DNA from: Pleurotus ostreatus/Saccharomyces cerevisiae fusant
Taxonomy: Eukaryota; Opisthokonta
Direction of reading: 5' to 3'
DNA length: 15,370 nucleotides
Assembly: GCA_024196135.1 (NCBI GenBank)
Contig: JAMQCK010000814.1
Coordinates: 1-15,370 of the forward strand
Shown here: in pieces, positions 7,710-15,370 of the stretch
Layout: each line of letters opens with the position of its first letter
How positions within the stretch are numbered: position 1 is the first letter of the stretch
Program-made: the position numbers and the translations under genes
Notes under the pieces: model-generated
Seen by the model: only the letters and a program-made list of their open reading frames with translations
The model's database searches: none
Told to the model about the DNA's origin: nothing

Positions 7710-8556
7710 AAGGTGTGATATTCGCGTGATGCGCACGTCCGTCGGCCAAACAAGAACACGCGGGCCAAAATCGTCATTATCCGCATGCCTATCGGGCTGA
7801 GTACATAAGGTCTCGCCGTCCCTTCCTGGTTATAATCTCGCCCGCCCCTCCTCGCCACTTTTTTCCCGGCATTTTTTGCTAGAGAGCTTTCGCCTGTTCT
7901 CGAGGTCGTCGCCATCGCTTTCCATAACGCGTAACCCTAGGCCCTGCTCGACGACTAGCGCCTTTCGGCAATGTTAGGTGTAGGATGGGATGAATGCGCA
8001 CGTCGAACAGGCTTTGGCGAAGTCAATACGAGCACAACGAGGCCAATACAAGCTTCCCAACGAGGTCAATAGCAAGCCCGTCGAGGTCGCCCGGAGCCGG
8101 AGAAGCAGATGATGATGGGCGAGAGCAAGAGGGGGTCGCGACGAAGGTGCGTGGCCTGGGACTGTGAACCATGGCGAGAGCTGACGAGGGTCCCTTAGAC
8201 GATACTCTGGGCGCTGCAGAGTTGTCTTGATAAGGATGGATGTCAAGACTGGGTCTCTCGACGACGCGAGCGCCCGATGATCGATGACCTCGTCGGCCCC
8301 CTCCCATTCGACCGCGGGTGGCCTGCGTCATGAAAGTCAATTTCGAGGACCTCACCGTCGACGACGACTCCTCGCCGTCGACGACGAAACCCGCCCGCGC
8401 ACGACACGCTCCCCCTCACGATGGCCGGGAACGACATGGCGGATGCTACTGGGAGACATCGCCAACGAAACTGTGTCCCGCCCATGAGGACGACCCGCTC
8501 CCTGTTGATGCACGCTCTCGCCAAGAAGGGAAACCTCACCGGACGAACGAGCACTT
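7710..8556. other. no firm gene; promoter-like patch and weak direct repeats
   Basis: Around 7800-7900 a TATAA-like motif (ggttataatc) precedes a pyrimidine-rich tract with T runs, resembling a fungal core promoter facing right, but no convincing coding exon follows. Near 8020-8090 the phrase acgaggtcaata and variants recur three or four times. Minus-strand open frames (for example 7532-7915, beginning MATTSRTGESSLAKNAGKK) show no recognised domain. Confidence 0.3.
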
Positions 8557-8670
8557 CGCCATACGCACGGCCCATCGCTATACGCAAGGCCCATTGCCAT
8601 ACGCAAGGCCCATCGCCAGCCGCAAGTCCCATCGCCATACGCAAGGCCCATCGCCATCCGCAAGTGTCGA
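8557..8670 (+). repeat. tandem repeat, 19-nt unit, 6 copies
   Basis: Six consecutive 19-nt units (8557, 8576, 8595, 8614, 8633, 8652) follow cgccatacgcaaggcccat with up to four changes. The length is not a multiple of three, so any protein reading through it shifts frame each copy. Confidence 0.92.
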
Positions 8671-8727
8671 CGCCATTCACGAAAGACCTCTCCACCGACG
8701 AAGAGCACCTCTCGCGCGTCCTGGACT

Positions 8728-8787
8728 TCCTCGCATCGTTAATGAGAATCTCCTCGTCCTCGCATCGTCAACGAGAACCCCCTCGTC
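8728..8787 (+). repeat. direct duplication, 29-nt unit, 2 copies
   Basis: tcctcgcatcgt at 8728 and 8757 begins two near-identical 29-nt copies, both ending in ccctcg or ctcctcg. Confidence 0.75.
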
Positions 8788-9003
8788 CGCCATCCGTCGT
8801 CGCTGGACGTTATGGTGAGCCACCCACGTACAAACACGAGTAAATACGGACTCACCTCCTTCGCCAGCTTCTTTCCGGTCCTTCGCCAGCTTCCTCCCGC
8901 GCCACCGCGTGAACAGGAACTCACCGTCCTCCGCGCCACCGAATCCCTTCAGCGGCTTCCACGCCACCGAATCTCTTCGCGCCACCGAATCTCTTCGCGC
9001 CAC
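8768..9003 (-). CDS. candidate small spliced minus-strand ORF
   Basis: Exon 9003-8856 reads out of an in-frame 18-nt repeat (VARRDS twice) into FLFTRWRGRKLAKDRKEAGE. A textbook 53-nt intron follows (8803-8855: GTGAGT donor, GGCTCAC branch, TCCAG). The second exon ends at a TGA in 8768-8770, giving about 60 residues. The frame begins with GTG, so an upstream exon would be needed. The intron signals are good, but so short a product is weak evidence. Confidence 0.22.
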
Positions 9004-9007
9004 TGGG
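8962..9007 (+). repeat. tandem repeat, 18-nt unit, about 2.5 copies
   Basis: cgccaccgaatctcttcg starts at 8962 and 8980, and a third copy begins at 8998 and decays. A related copy lies at 8933. Confidence 0.85.
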
Positions 9008-9107
9008 CCCTCGACGCATCAGATGTTCCATCTCTTCATCGGCATATCCGGCATGCGTCTTCCTCCTCATCGGCATGTCCGACATCAGGCCTCCGTACAT
9101 CGTCGCT

Positions 9108-9265
9108 CTGCGGTCAGGAGCCCTTGAGCATCGCCCTGCGGGAAGCAGCCCTTGAGCATCACCCTGCGGTCAGAAGTCCTTAAGCATCGCCCTGCGGCCA
9201 GAAGCCCGTCAGCATCACCCTGCGGGAAGAAGCCATTGAGCATCACCCTGCGGTCAGGAGCCCCA
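9108..9265 (+). repeat. tandem repeat, 28-nt unit, about 5.6 copies
   Basis: Five full units start at 9108, 9136, 9164, 9192 and 9220, then a partial copy. Each begins ctgcgg and ends gagcatc(a/g)cc or a variant. Units alternate between gtcagg and ggaag types, hinting at duplication of a two-unit block. Confidence 0.92.
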
Positions 9266-9273
9266 CAAGACCA

Positions 9274-10130
9274 TCAGCAGACCTTCGCTTGAATCGCCGC
9301 AGGAGCTTCCACCGCCATCGCACCTTCCATCGCGCCACCGCACCTTCCATTGCCATCTCTTGCCGCATGGGCATAGTCCCTTCGATTTGAACCCTCGACT
9401 GAAGTGACTCCGGTTCGCCATAGACTCGTTTGGCGCTCGCCATAGACTCCATCCGGCGCTCGCCATAGATTTCCTCGGTCCGTTGTAGACGCCCTCGCCG
9501 GTCGCCCTTGTTCGATCCGATTAGGCAACTTTCCGCTCGGGTATCCGTGTTCGAATCCGTCGTCCGGTTCTCGGTGCCGATGCAAGCTCGGCTTTCGGGT
9601 AGTCGCAAGCCGGGCTTTGGAGTAGTCGCAAGGCGAGCTTTGGGATAGTCGCAAGCCGGGCTTCAAGCTAGTCCCAACGCGGGGTTTGGGATAGTCGCAA
9701 GCCCGGCTTTGGGATAGTCGCGAGCTGGGCTTTTGCGGTACAGTCACGAGTGCGTCCGTGGATCGGCATCCGTGCACCGGAGTCTTCGACAAGGTTCGCG
9801 GAACTATCTTCGACAATGCGTCCGCGAACACAATAGCGGATCCGGATGCGTACCGTCGTCGCACCGGATGCGTATCTCTGCGCCACCAGTTCTCGGCTTC
9901 CACCTATTGTGATTCAGTTAGATGCATCCGCATCGCCTTTATAAGCAGGGTCTTACCAAGGTATGCCTCTTCTTCTCCCTCTTCGCGTCGTCGTCCTCGG
10001 GATGACTGTCTTTTGTTGTCGTCCCGGACTCTGGCTGACTTCCTTCGTCGCAGCCCTTCTCGCAGTTCGTCGTAGCCCTTCTCTCAGTTGTCCGTGTCGT
10101 CGCCAACATTGTGGGCGTCGTCGCCAACAT
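9274..10130 (-). CDS. candidate two-exon minus-strand gene, about 267 residues
   Basis: Exon 1 (10130-9957, ATG start) encodes a polar acidic/basic tract (SHPEDDDAKREKKRHTL at its end). A 53-nt intron follows (9904-9956) with GTAAGA donor, ATCTAACTG branch and AATAG acceptor. Exon 2 (9903-9274) is 209 codons and joins in phase 0. It starts VEAENWWRRDTHPVRRRYAS and crosses the 23-nt array at 9585-9722. As 23 is not a multiple of three, successive repeat copies are translated in different frames (KPSSRLSQ, DYPKPRVG, GLRLSQSS and so on). No domain recognised. The intron is among the best in the window, but composition is low-complexity and the region is stop-poor. It overlaps the last exon of the next model in another frame, so at most one boundary is right. 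Confidence 0.38.
9585..9735 (+). repeat. tandem repeat, 23-nt unit, about 6.5 copies
   Basis: Six units start at 9585, 9608, 9631, 9654, 9677 and 9700, then a partial copy. The consensus begins agccgggcttt and continues gggatagtcgca. Confidence 0.92.
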
Positions 10131-10860
10131 CGTTTCCTTCGTCGCAAGCCTCGTTCGTCAAGTTCCTCGCCCATCTCGTCGCCGCCTTGCTCATCGTCAG
10201 TTCGCTTCGTTCTCGCTCGCCTCTGCTCGCCTCTGTGTCCCCAATCATCGTCTCTTCATCGTGCTCTCTCTCCATCCCTCCTCCTCCTCTCGTCTACGCT
10301 CGTCGCTCGTCGCCTCTTCGCCACCAAGAACAATGCGTCAAGACTCACCTGGTCGCCTCGCGGTGCTCTTTCTCCGTCGCCTGTGCTCTCGTCCTTCGTC
10401 GATTGGGGCTTCCCGTCTTGATTGCCCCTGGTCGACCGTTGCTTGCTCTTCGCCGACGCGCTTCGTTTGCTCTTCGCCGACACACATCGCTTGCTCTTCG
10501 CCGACACACATCGTTTTCTCGCCACGGCGTACCGAAGGCCCTTCGCGCCACATCTATCGATCAGGTGAGTTCGATATCTGTTCCCTTGCATGCACGTACC
10601 ATGTCGCTTGCACGCGTCGCGTATGCGAGGTACGCGCGAAGGCCTCGCGTACGCGTATGTCGCACGTTCATCGCGCGTATACCACATCGAAGCCTCGCCT
10701 GTCCCAAGCGATGTCCGTGCGCGGTGCGCTTGGGAGGCGGCCCATCGCACCCTCGATGAGCGACCCCGCGTAGATACATCGTGCAATGGGGTCTGATGGT
10801 CCAACAGCTGCCGCTTGTGGCGCGCGTCTCCGGGTTGAGTGCCTCGACGCGTGCTAGCAT
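10084..10860 (-). CDS. candidate three-exon minus-strand gene with an octapeptide repeat
   Basis: Exon 1 runs 10860-10600 (ATG start). Intron 10554-10599 (46 nt, GTACGT, GAACTCAC, ATAG) joins in phase 0 to exon 2 (10553-10349), where a 24-nt array gives three copies of an eight-residue repeat (MCVGEEQA type). A GTGAGT donor at 10348 leads either to CACAG at 10233, keeping this frame, or to TAG at 10294, which fits a different upstream frame (SAKSKRCV repeats). Both enter the same acidic last exon (LTNEACDEGNDVGDDAHNVG) ending at TGA 10084-10086. The product would be about 200 residues, highly charged and probably disordered. Family not recognised. The first intron is strong and the second ambiguous. 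Confidence 0.33.
10443..10514 (+). repeat. tandem repeat, 24-nt unit, 3 copies
   Basis: ttgctcttcgccgac starts at 10443, 10467 and 10491. Units two and three differ at one base. The length is a multiple of three, so every frame on both strands gives an octapeptide repeat. Confidence 0.93.
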
Positions 10861-10935
10861 CACCGGGTGCTTCGACGCAAGCTAGCGTCAGCACGTACCT
10901 CGATGCGCGCTAGCGTCAGCAGCAGCCTCGACGAA
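10841..10935 (+). repeat. tandem repeat, about 28-nt unit, about 3.3 copies
   Basis: Copies begin at about 10841, 10869, 10898 and 10925 with gcctcgacgc or a variant followed by gctagc. Lengths vary from 27 to 29 nt. Confidence 0.8.
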
Positions 10936-11155
10936 TCTCTAGGTCCATGCCCATCAGCAGAGGGTATTGATGCCTCGATGCGCCGCGTCACCTTCGCTTC
11001 CATGCCCATCAACTTCCATACAGGGAAGCAACGCTTCACTTCCCTGCAGGGAGAACAGCGCTCTCTCTGTAGTACCGCGGCGCCGGTTCCCCATCGGGAA
11101 GCAATACCTACCATATCGGGAAATCGATGGTTAGCCATCGTCGGCGGGCGTGGGA

Positions 11156-11169
11156 GGTGAGTGCTCACC
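11156..11169. repeat. short inverted repeat GGTGAG/CTCACC
   Basis: GGTGAG (11156-11161), tg, CTCACC (11164-11169). A perfect 6-bp-arm palindrome with a donor-like GTGAG on both strands, similar to the larger one at 3445. Confidence 0.8.
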
Positions 11170-11217
11170 GTCGCCGGACGTGGAAGCTGAGCGCGCGCAT
11201 ACCGATGGACAATGCGG

Positions 11218-11361
11218 GCCTCTATAGGAGGTCGAGGTTACGTCTCTATAGAAGGTCGAGGATACGCCTCCGTAAGGGGTCGAGGATACGCCTCTGTAGG
11301 AGGTCGAGGATACGCCTCTGTAGGAGGTCGAGGATACGCCTCTATGGGAGGTCCGTCGAGC
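11218..11361 (+). repeat. tandem repeat, 24-nt unit, about 5.5 copies
   Basis: Units at 11218, 11242, 11266, 11290 and 11314 follow gcctctgtaggaggtcgagg plus atac, with a decaying copy at 11338. Related cctctataggagg and cctctaggagg motifs recur near 11380 and 11430. The plus frame reads an octapeptide of the SVGGRGYA type and a minus frame reads PRPPTEAY. Confidence 0.93.
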
Positions 11362-11549
11362 GAAGGATGCACCTCTATAGGAGGCGACGGCACGCAGGGG
11401 ACCTTGGAAGTCGAGTACCCGGGACCTCTAGGAGGTGGTCGCGCGTCGATGCTCTGTCGATACGGTTGCGGCGGTGGTCGCAGTGGTCGCTAGTGGTAGC
11501 GCATCGCCTTCGCTGACGATGCCGCCCAACTACGCGGAGGTTGTCGCAG

Positions 11550-11601
11550 CTGTCGAGGGTCGCGAATCTGTCGAGGGTCGCGAACCTGTTGAAGGTGCAC
11601 G
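11550..11601 (+). repeat. tandem repeat, 18-nt unit, about 3 copies
   Basis: ctgtcgagggtcgcgaat at 11550 is repeated at 11568 with one change and at 11586 in a diverged form. On the minus strand it reads RDPRQI and RDPRQL. Confidence 0.85.
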
Positions 11602-12683
11602 TTGACATTGCTGACTCGGGGCTGCGATGGTGTTGGCGCAGTCGCAATGTACTTGACTCCTTTCGAGGGCTTCGTCAGTCCTGGTCGCAATTGGGAATTG
11701 TTCACCCACTGACTCAGCGAGACGCGCGGCGCGCGGTGTATATTGGCTGACCCTACTCCCAATGCAAGCCGCCGCTGGGTGGGTAGCGTCGCCTACGAAG
11801 ATACAGGCCGTCGGCACTGCACGTCTAGTTGCCGCGCGCCCCTCGTCTGCGGGGGACAGGCACTCTTTAGGGTTGGTAAGCGCCTCGTTGACCGCATTCT
11901 TGTTCACCTTTTGCAGATCTCGTCGCGCTGTTGTGTCAGGGGACCATCGTGCCGCTGCCGTTGAGCGCATCTGCGCCATCGCCGTCGGGGATGGCATCGA
12001 CGGCTTCCGCTCGCGCGGCGTCGATAACTTCTTTACGAAAGTCGCATCTCCTGGAGGCTTTGAGCAGAGAGTTGATATGAATGAAGGCGTCGGCATACCT
12101 CCAAACGTGGACCATGCTCGCGCCTATAGGACGTTCGGGCTGGCCATGCGGAGAGGTTGTCGACTGGCTGGTGGGGATGTCGCTGAATTGTTGCCGAGGC
12201 CGGGCTGTCTTCGAAGTTGATGGGCGGGGTTTGCGAGCGCTGCCTTGGATGTTGAAGCGCGGCTATATCTTGAGCCAGGGTGGTGTGTTTTTGGTGCCAT
12301 GGGCAGTGTTGTCGTCGCTCAGCGCCGCGATACAGAATGCATGCTCTTGGGTGTTGGTTAGCGCTAACGCTCCAGGGTCAAAGGTAGGTGAGTAGCCACG
12401 ATTTACCTACCGAGAATGCATCGCTGCCTTGCTCTAAACTCAGGTCCGAGGGTTTCGTTGAGGCATTGTCGTCGATTGGTTGAATAAGATCTCGATATAG
12501 TTCGTGTCAGGTGCGCGCGGTTGTGGTCTGCAGCAAGCGGTAGGTAAGTGCGTGGCAGGCAGCAAATAGCGCGGTTAGACGGCAATCGTGGTGAAGACGC
12601 ATGATGTGCGGGTTGTAGTAGGTGTTGGGGGAAGGTAGATGTATCGCAAGTGCGGGCGCTTAATTGACGGAATGCATTCTCAG
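11602..12683. other. no firm gene; one protein-like minus-strand frame
   Basis: A minus frame from ATG 12096 to 11530 is open for 188 codons and has plausible stretches (KVNKNAVNEALTNPKECL, then CIFVGDATHPAAACIG), but the plus strand is equally open (11762-12220) and neither shows a known domain. A 7-bp inverted repeat GGTAGGT/ACCTACC lies at 12383-12411. Nothing else was identified up to the acceptor at 12683. Confidence 0.25.
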
Positions 12684-13041
12684 ATCCCCCGCGCCGTCGA
12701 GGACCTCGGACACTCACCCTCGCTCATCTCCTGATATCGCTACCCTCAGGACTGCCTCTCTCTGCCCATCGGAAGGTCTCTTCGCATGCGACAAGCGAGA
12801 CGACCTGCACGCCACCCGCAGCCCTTGCCCACCGTCGGCATTCCCCGACACGCTCCTCGAGGCATCGAACTCTGTCAGTACGTTCTCCCGCATCATCCAC
12901 TCACCTCTGAGAGTCTTCTACGCGCTCTACGAGTCGGACGACGACGGAGAACGCGAGCAAGAGTACGACTTGATGCAAGTTCAGGACAACGCGGCATCAA
13001 TTCATTATCGACGGATCACCCGGGCCGGGTTACGTGTTCAC
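12684..13041 (+). CDS. candidate internal exon of a plus-strand gene
   Basis: A TTGAC branch-like motif and TTCTCAG acceptor (ending 12683) open an exon of 119 codons that closes at an ideal GTGAGT donor (13042). Codon use is coding-like, with many GAC, CTC, TAC, ATC and GTC. The peptide includes LLEASNSVSTFSRIIHS, then FYALYESDDDGEREQEYDL. Downstream, a CAG at 13113-13115 would allow a 26-codon terminal exon to TAG 13192-13194. An alternative acceptor ending at 13269 gives a seven-residue end. No clear upstream exon or start was found, so the gene is incomplete or dead. No family recognised. Confidence 0.38.
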
Positions 13042-13194
13042 GTGAGTAGGCTGAATTTTCGTGGCGGGCGGGTGAGGATGGATATGGGTGCTGAGCAAGG
13101 CGCGGAGAGAGTCAGGTATATCGTATAATATGGATTCTACGTGGATATGAGCTCATGAACGTGGCAGGAGGCGATGGGAGGGGAGGGGCGGCTT

Positions 13195-14300
13195 AGAAGG
13201 CGCGATGAGGCAAGTCATTCGGCTTCGCTCGGTCTCATGCATACTGACTGACGCGGGGATTGCTACAGGATACCAGACGAACTATGATATGATGTTATGA
13301 AAGGCGTATTTCTCGCTTGTGGCAATTGAAGCAGGGGGCCCTCTGGTCTAAGCCCATGGCACTCGTGCAGAACCTAGGGGACCCTGGCGAGCGCACGACG
13401 GTCACGATGCAGCGCAAATCGCCCGAGGTCCCGTGCTTGCTGAGGCATAGATGTAGCCGCGCAGGCATCATCTCGGTCTCGCAAGACTATCATACAGGAT
13501 TGTCGAAGACATGAGCGCGCATCGGCAGGGTCTGGTCTGGGAGGGAATGTGAGTCCTTTGAGCTCGGGCATATTGTTGGCGCTGAACATACCATTCGAAG
13601 GCTCTCTCACCAGTGTTTAGCAGACTATACGTTGAAGAAGAGACGCATCGACGTCGAATATGCGCGCTCGCCCGCCCTCGGGCCCTTGAGCGTGAGAGGT
13701 TACGGCAAGGGCCATTAAGTACGATCGTGCCACGTCTGCGGAGGCGCGTAACTGCCGACCACGCTAGGCGCCCGTCGGGAGCTTCGAGAGGTCGTTCCCG
13801 ACGTCTCTGGCGAGGGTGTTGGCGTGGATTCTTGCCCAAGACTAGCTTTCGACAGAGCGTACTGACGAACGACAGAGCTTGTAGCAATTCTTGTGACACG
13901 TGTCGCTGGAGAGCAGTGAGCTGTGAGATTGCACCGCGCCGGTGGGAAATCTGCAGGCGATATAATGTCAGTGGTTTGCCAGAGCGCTCTAAGAGTCCTG
14001 GGCGCTGACAATCCTTCGTTCAGCGTAATGAGAGGCACGAGAGGACGCATCGTCGGCCAGGAAGACATACGACAAAGGGCACCGATCCCAGTCGACATAG
14101 CGCCCAAAGTCACAAACCGTCCCACTCATTGGTTTATGACCTTGCAAGCCTTCTTCAGGTATCCCGTACACCCTGTGGCATCGTAAGCACCTCACAGAAT
14201 ACCGGCTTTGGCGTCGCTCACCCGCATTCGAAGGCCAGCATCGCGATTTCGGTACCCTCCCCGAACCCGCTGATTTTCGCGATTTAGTCCCGGTAAGCTG
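13195..14300. other. no firm gene
   Basis: GC content is lower than in the repeat field and no tandem arrays occur. Minus-strand frames at 13715-14125 and 13989-14441 are moderately protein-like but overlap in different frames and show no domain or clear splice sites. Nothing else was identified. Confidence 0.3.
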
Positions 14301-14348
14301 CCTCGAGACTTCGTCAGTGCCTTCCCCAAAGGCCACTCGACATGTTCT

Positions 14349-14492
14349 ATGCTGAAAGGGGGGTGGAAAGTTGGCAGAAAAATGTTTCCATTGCGCGCAT
14401 TCGGCGGTCCTGGCGTCATATCGGCAGATTTCGATTTCCATATTTTTTCTGCGAGGTATGAGGCTATTTTTCCCTCACTTTCTCCTCGCTGA
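14349..14492 (+). other. small plus-strand ORF in an AT-richer patch, possible dispersed repeat
   Basis: A 47-codon frame starts at ATG 14349 with MLKGGWKVGRKMFPLRAFGG and continues through VISADFDFHIFSARYEAIF to TGA 14490-14492. The frame is open upstream too. The minus strand opposite is also open (14551-14192, with NIFLPTFHPPFSIEHVEWPL). Local composition is clearly more AT-rich than the rest. My impression that similar short peptides recur in basidiomycete annotations is memory, not evidence from this sequence. If true, this would be a dispersed non-coding repeat. Confidence 0.3.
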
Positions 14493-14639
14493 CTATGCAA
14501 ACAGTGTCGCGGACGTGTTGGACCAGCGATGCAGCAGCCTGCGCAGCGCACAGACCATTTTCTCGAGATAGCCAGCGTGCGAAAACGGAAAATGCGATAA
14601 GATCAGGCTTGTTTGTCCTTCTTTACCGCGTCAACGTTG

Positions 14640-14862
14640 ACTGTTTACCACGCTCGACGCGTCTCCTCTTTCACCCTTCGCCCAGCAGCCTCCGCTCGTC
14701 GCGATTCCGCCTCACTTCGTCGCCGCCTGCGTCCGAAAATTCGACCCGACGTCGCCTTCGAGTGTTTAGACGGTAGCACTTTTTAAGTTTTTCGTGAATT
14801 GGTGCGTTTATGTCTTGGTCTTTGGGGTTTGTCGTCGAGTTGACAGGCTTTGTAGTCTCGAC
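14640..14862 (+). promoter_or_regulatory. probable promoter and 5' leader of the right gene, with leader intron
   Basis: A pyrimidine-rich tract (about 14660-14730) precedes the coding start, as is common at fungal transcription starts. A possible leader intron spans 14802-14855 (54 nt: GTGCGT donor, GAGTTGACA branch, TTGTAG acceptor), eight bases before the ATG at 14863. No unambiguous TATA box was seen. Confidence 0.4.
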
Positions 14863-15370
14863 ATGTTTTATGAAGACCCAAACGAGGTCACTGTGCCTGA
14901 GGACCACACGCCATTGACAGCAGACGACCTCACCTTTGATGGCGAAGAGGTGCTGAATAGGCAGCAAGAATATTTGAACAACACCTCGGGGGACTTTGAT
15001 CTCGGAGCGGTACGTGGCCTAATTTTCCACCTTCTCCCGTCGCTGAACATCTCCAATCAGTTCTTTTACAATGCCGAGAGCGGGGACGTCCTCGCAGAAG
15101 AAGCCTCGCCAGATGCCCTCGCCACTCCGGACGCCCCTACCAACGACGAGCAACCTCAATCCACTGCCGCCGCCACTCCCAACGCCCCCTCAGACCCGGT
15201 CGCTCCGCACCCCTTACCCTCCTTGGAATCCACGGCCGACGATGCCGCAGCCGAGAACGAGCCAGCATCCAGCGTCGCCCCCAACCACGCTCCTCATGGC
15301 CACTCGAGGTCATCGTCTACCGAGTCGGACATCGCGCACCGCGCTGAAGGCGCCATTACGCCGCGAGGTG
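14863..15370 (+). CDS. hypothetical acidic, Ala/Pro-rich disordered protein, C-terminus off the window
   Basis: Not recognised. Exon 1 (14863-15009, 49 codons) starts MFYEDPNEVTVPEDH and is strongly acidic. A 51-nt intron (15010-15060) has GTACGT donor, CGCTGAAC branch and ATCAG acceptor, and splices in phase 0. Exon 2 (15061 onward, at least 103 codons) starts FFYNAESGDVLAEEASPDAL and becomes an Ala/Pro/Ser/Asp-rich linker with GHSRSSSTESD near the edge. Codons end mostly in C, and no stop occurs before the window ends. The ATG has G at -3. The sequence predicts a disordered N-terminal region of a larger protein whose folded domains, if any, lie beyond 15370. It is transcribed away from the repeat field. 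Confidence 0.8.
   Translation, partial: MFYEDPNEVTVPEDHTPLTADDLTFDGEEVLNRQQEYLNNTSGDFDLGAVRGLIFHLLPSLNISNQFFYNAESGDVLAEEASPDALATPDAPTNDEQPQSTAAATPNAPSDPVAPHPLPSLESTADDAAAENEPASSVAPNHAPHGHSRSSSTESDIAHRAEGAITPRG

Noticed and set aside
7930..7950. Telomere-like ccctag
   Set aside because: A single occurrence without tandem repetition.
9540..9570. tRNA T-loop-like gttcgaatcc
   Set aside because: The flanking bases do not form a five-base-pair T stem, and no acceptor, D or anticodon arms could be placed.
10088..10773. Two long plus-strand ORFs (223 and 220 codons)
   Set aside because: They overlap each other and a 212-codon minus ORF; composition is Ser/Arg/Leu-rich shadow sequence of a stop-poor region. 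The minus strand has the better introns and more protein-like composition.
4701..11361. CRISPR-like arrays of 20-28-nt repeats
   Set aside because: Repeats are directly adjacent without unique spacers, copies are diverged, and the window has spliceosomal introns, so these are minisatellites.
11762..12220. 152-codon plus-strand ORF
   Set aside because: An equally long minus frame overlaps it; no splice sites, known motif or clear codon bias favours it.
1200..14800. Retrotransposon or DNA transposon coding region
   Set aside because: No reverse transcriptase, integrase, RNase H or transposase motif was found in any of the open frames examined, and no long terminal or inverted repeats were seen.

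Overview
This looks like nuclear DNA from a filamentous fungus, most likely a GC-rich basidiomycete. The evidence is a set of introns of about 46-66 nt with fungal signals (GTGAGT or GTACGT donors, CTGAC/CTCAC-like branch sites, CAG/TAG acceptors), codons ending mostly in C or G, and no sign of operons, ribosome binding sites or CRISPR. No protein in the window could be named with confidence.

Two well-supported genes flank the window and both run off its ends. On the left, a minus-strand gene of at least three coding exons (start codon at 1175, leaving past position 1) encodes a Gln/Ser/Thr-rich, largely disordered protein. On the right, a plus-strand gene (start codon 14863, one 51-nt intron, leaving past 15370) encodes an acidic, then Ala/Pro-rich disordered protein. 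Each may carry an intron in its 5' leader.

Between them lie about 13.5 kb without a recognisable conserved domain. At 1.5-4.5 kb there are fragments of possible genes: a plus-strand series of phase-compatible exons (2.1-3.6 kb) and a minus-strand frame broken by one stop (3.6-4.5 kb). From 4.7 to 11.6 kb the sequence is a field of at least seventeen short tandem arrays. Units are 18-31 nt, usually 3-6 copies, and each array has its own unit. Stop codons are rare across this field, so long open frames occur by chance on both strands. Even so, several minus-strand models have consensus introns joining matching phases (9274-10130 and 10084-10860) or coding-like codon use (5729-6613). From 11.6 to 14.8 kb there is one good orphan exon (12684-13041) and an AT-richer patch that may be a dispersed repeat.

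Taken together, the window is a gene-poor, minisatellite-rich interval between two ordinary genes. The main question is whether the spliced models inside the repeat field are real, fast-evolving low-complexity genes or decay products. The sequence alone does not settle this. No transposase, reverse transcriptase, tRNA or rRNA was found.
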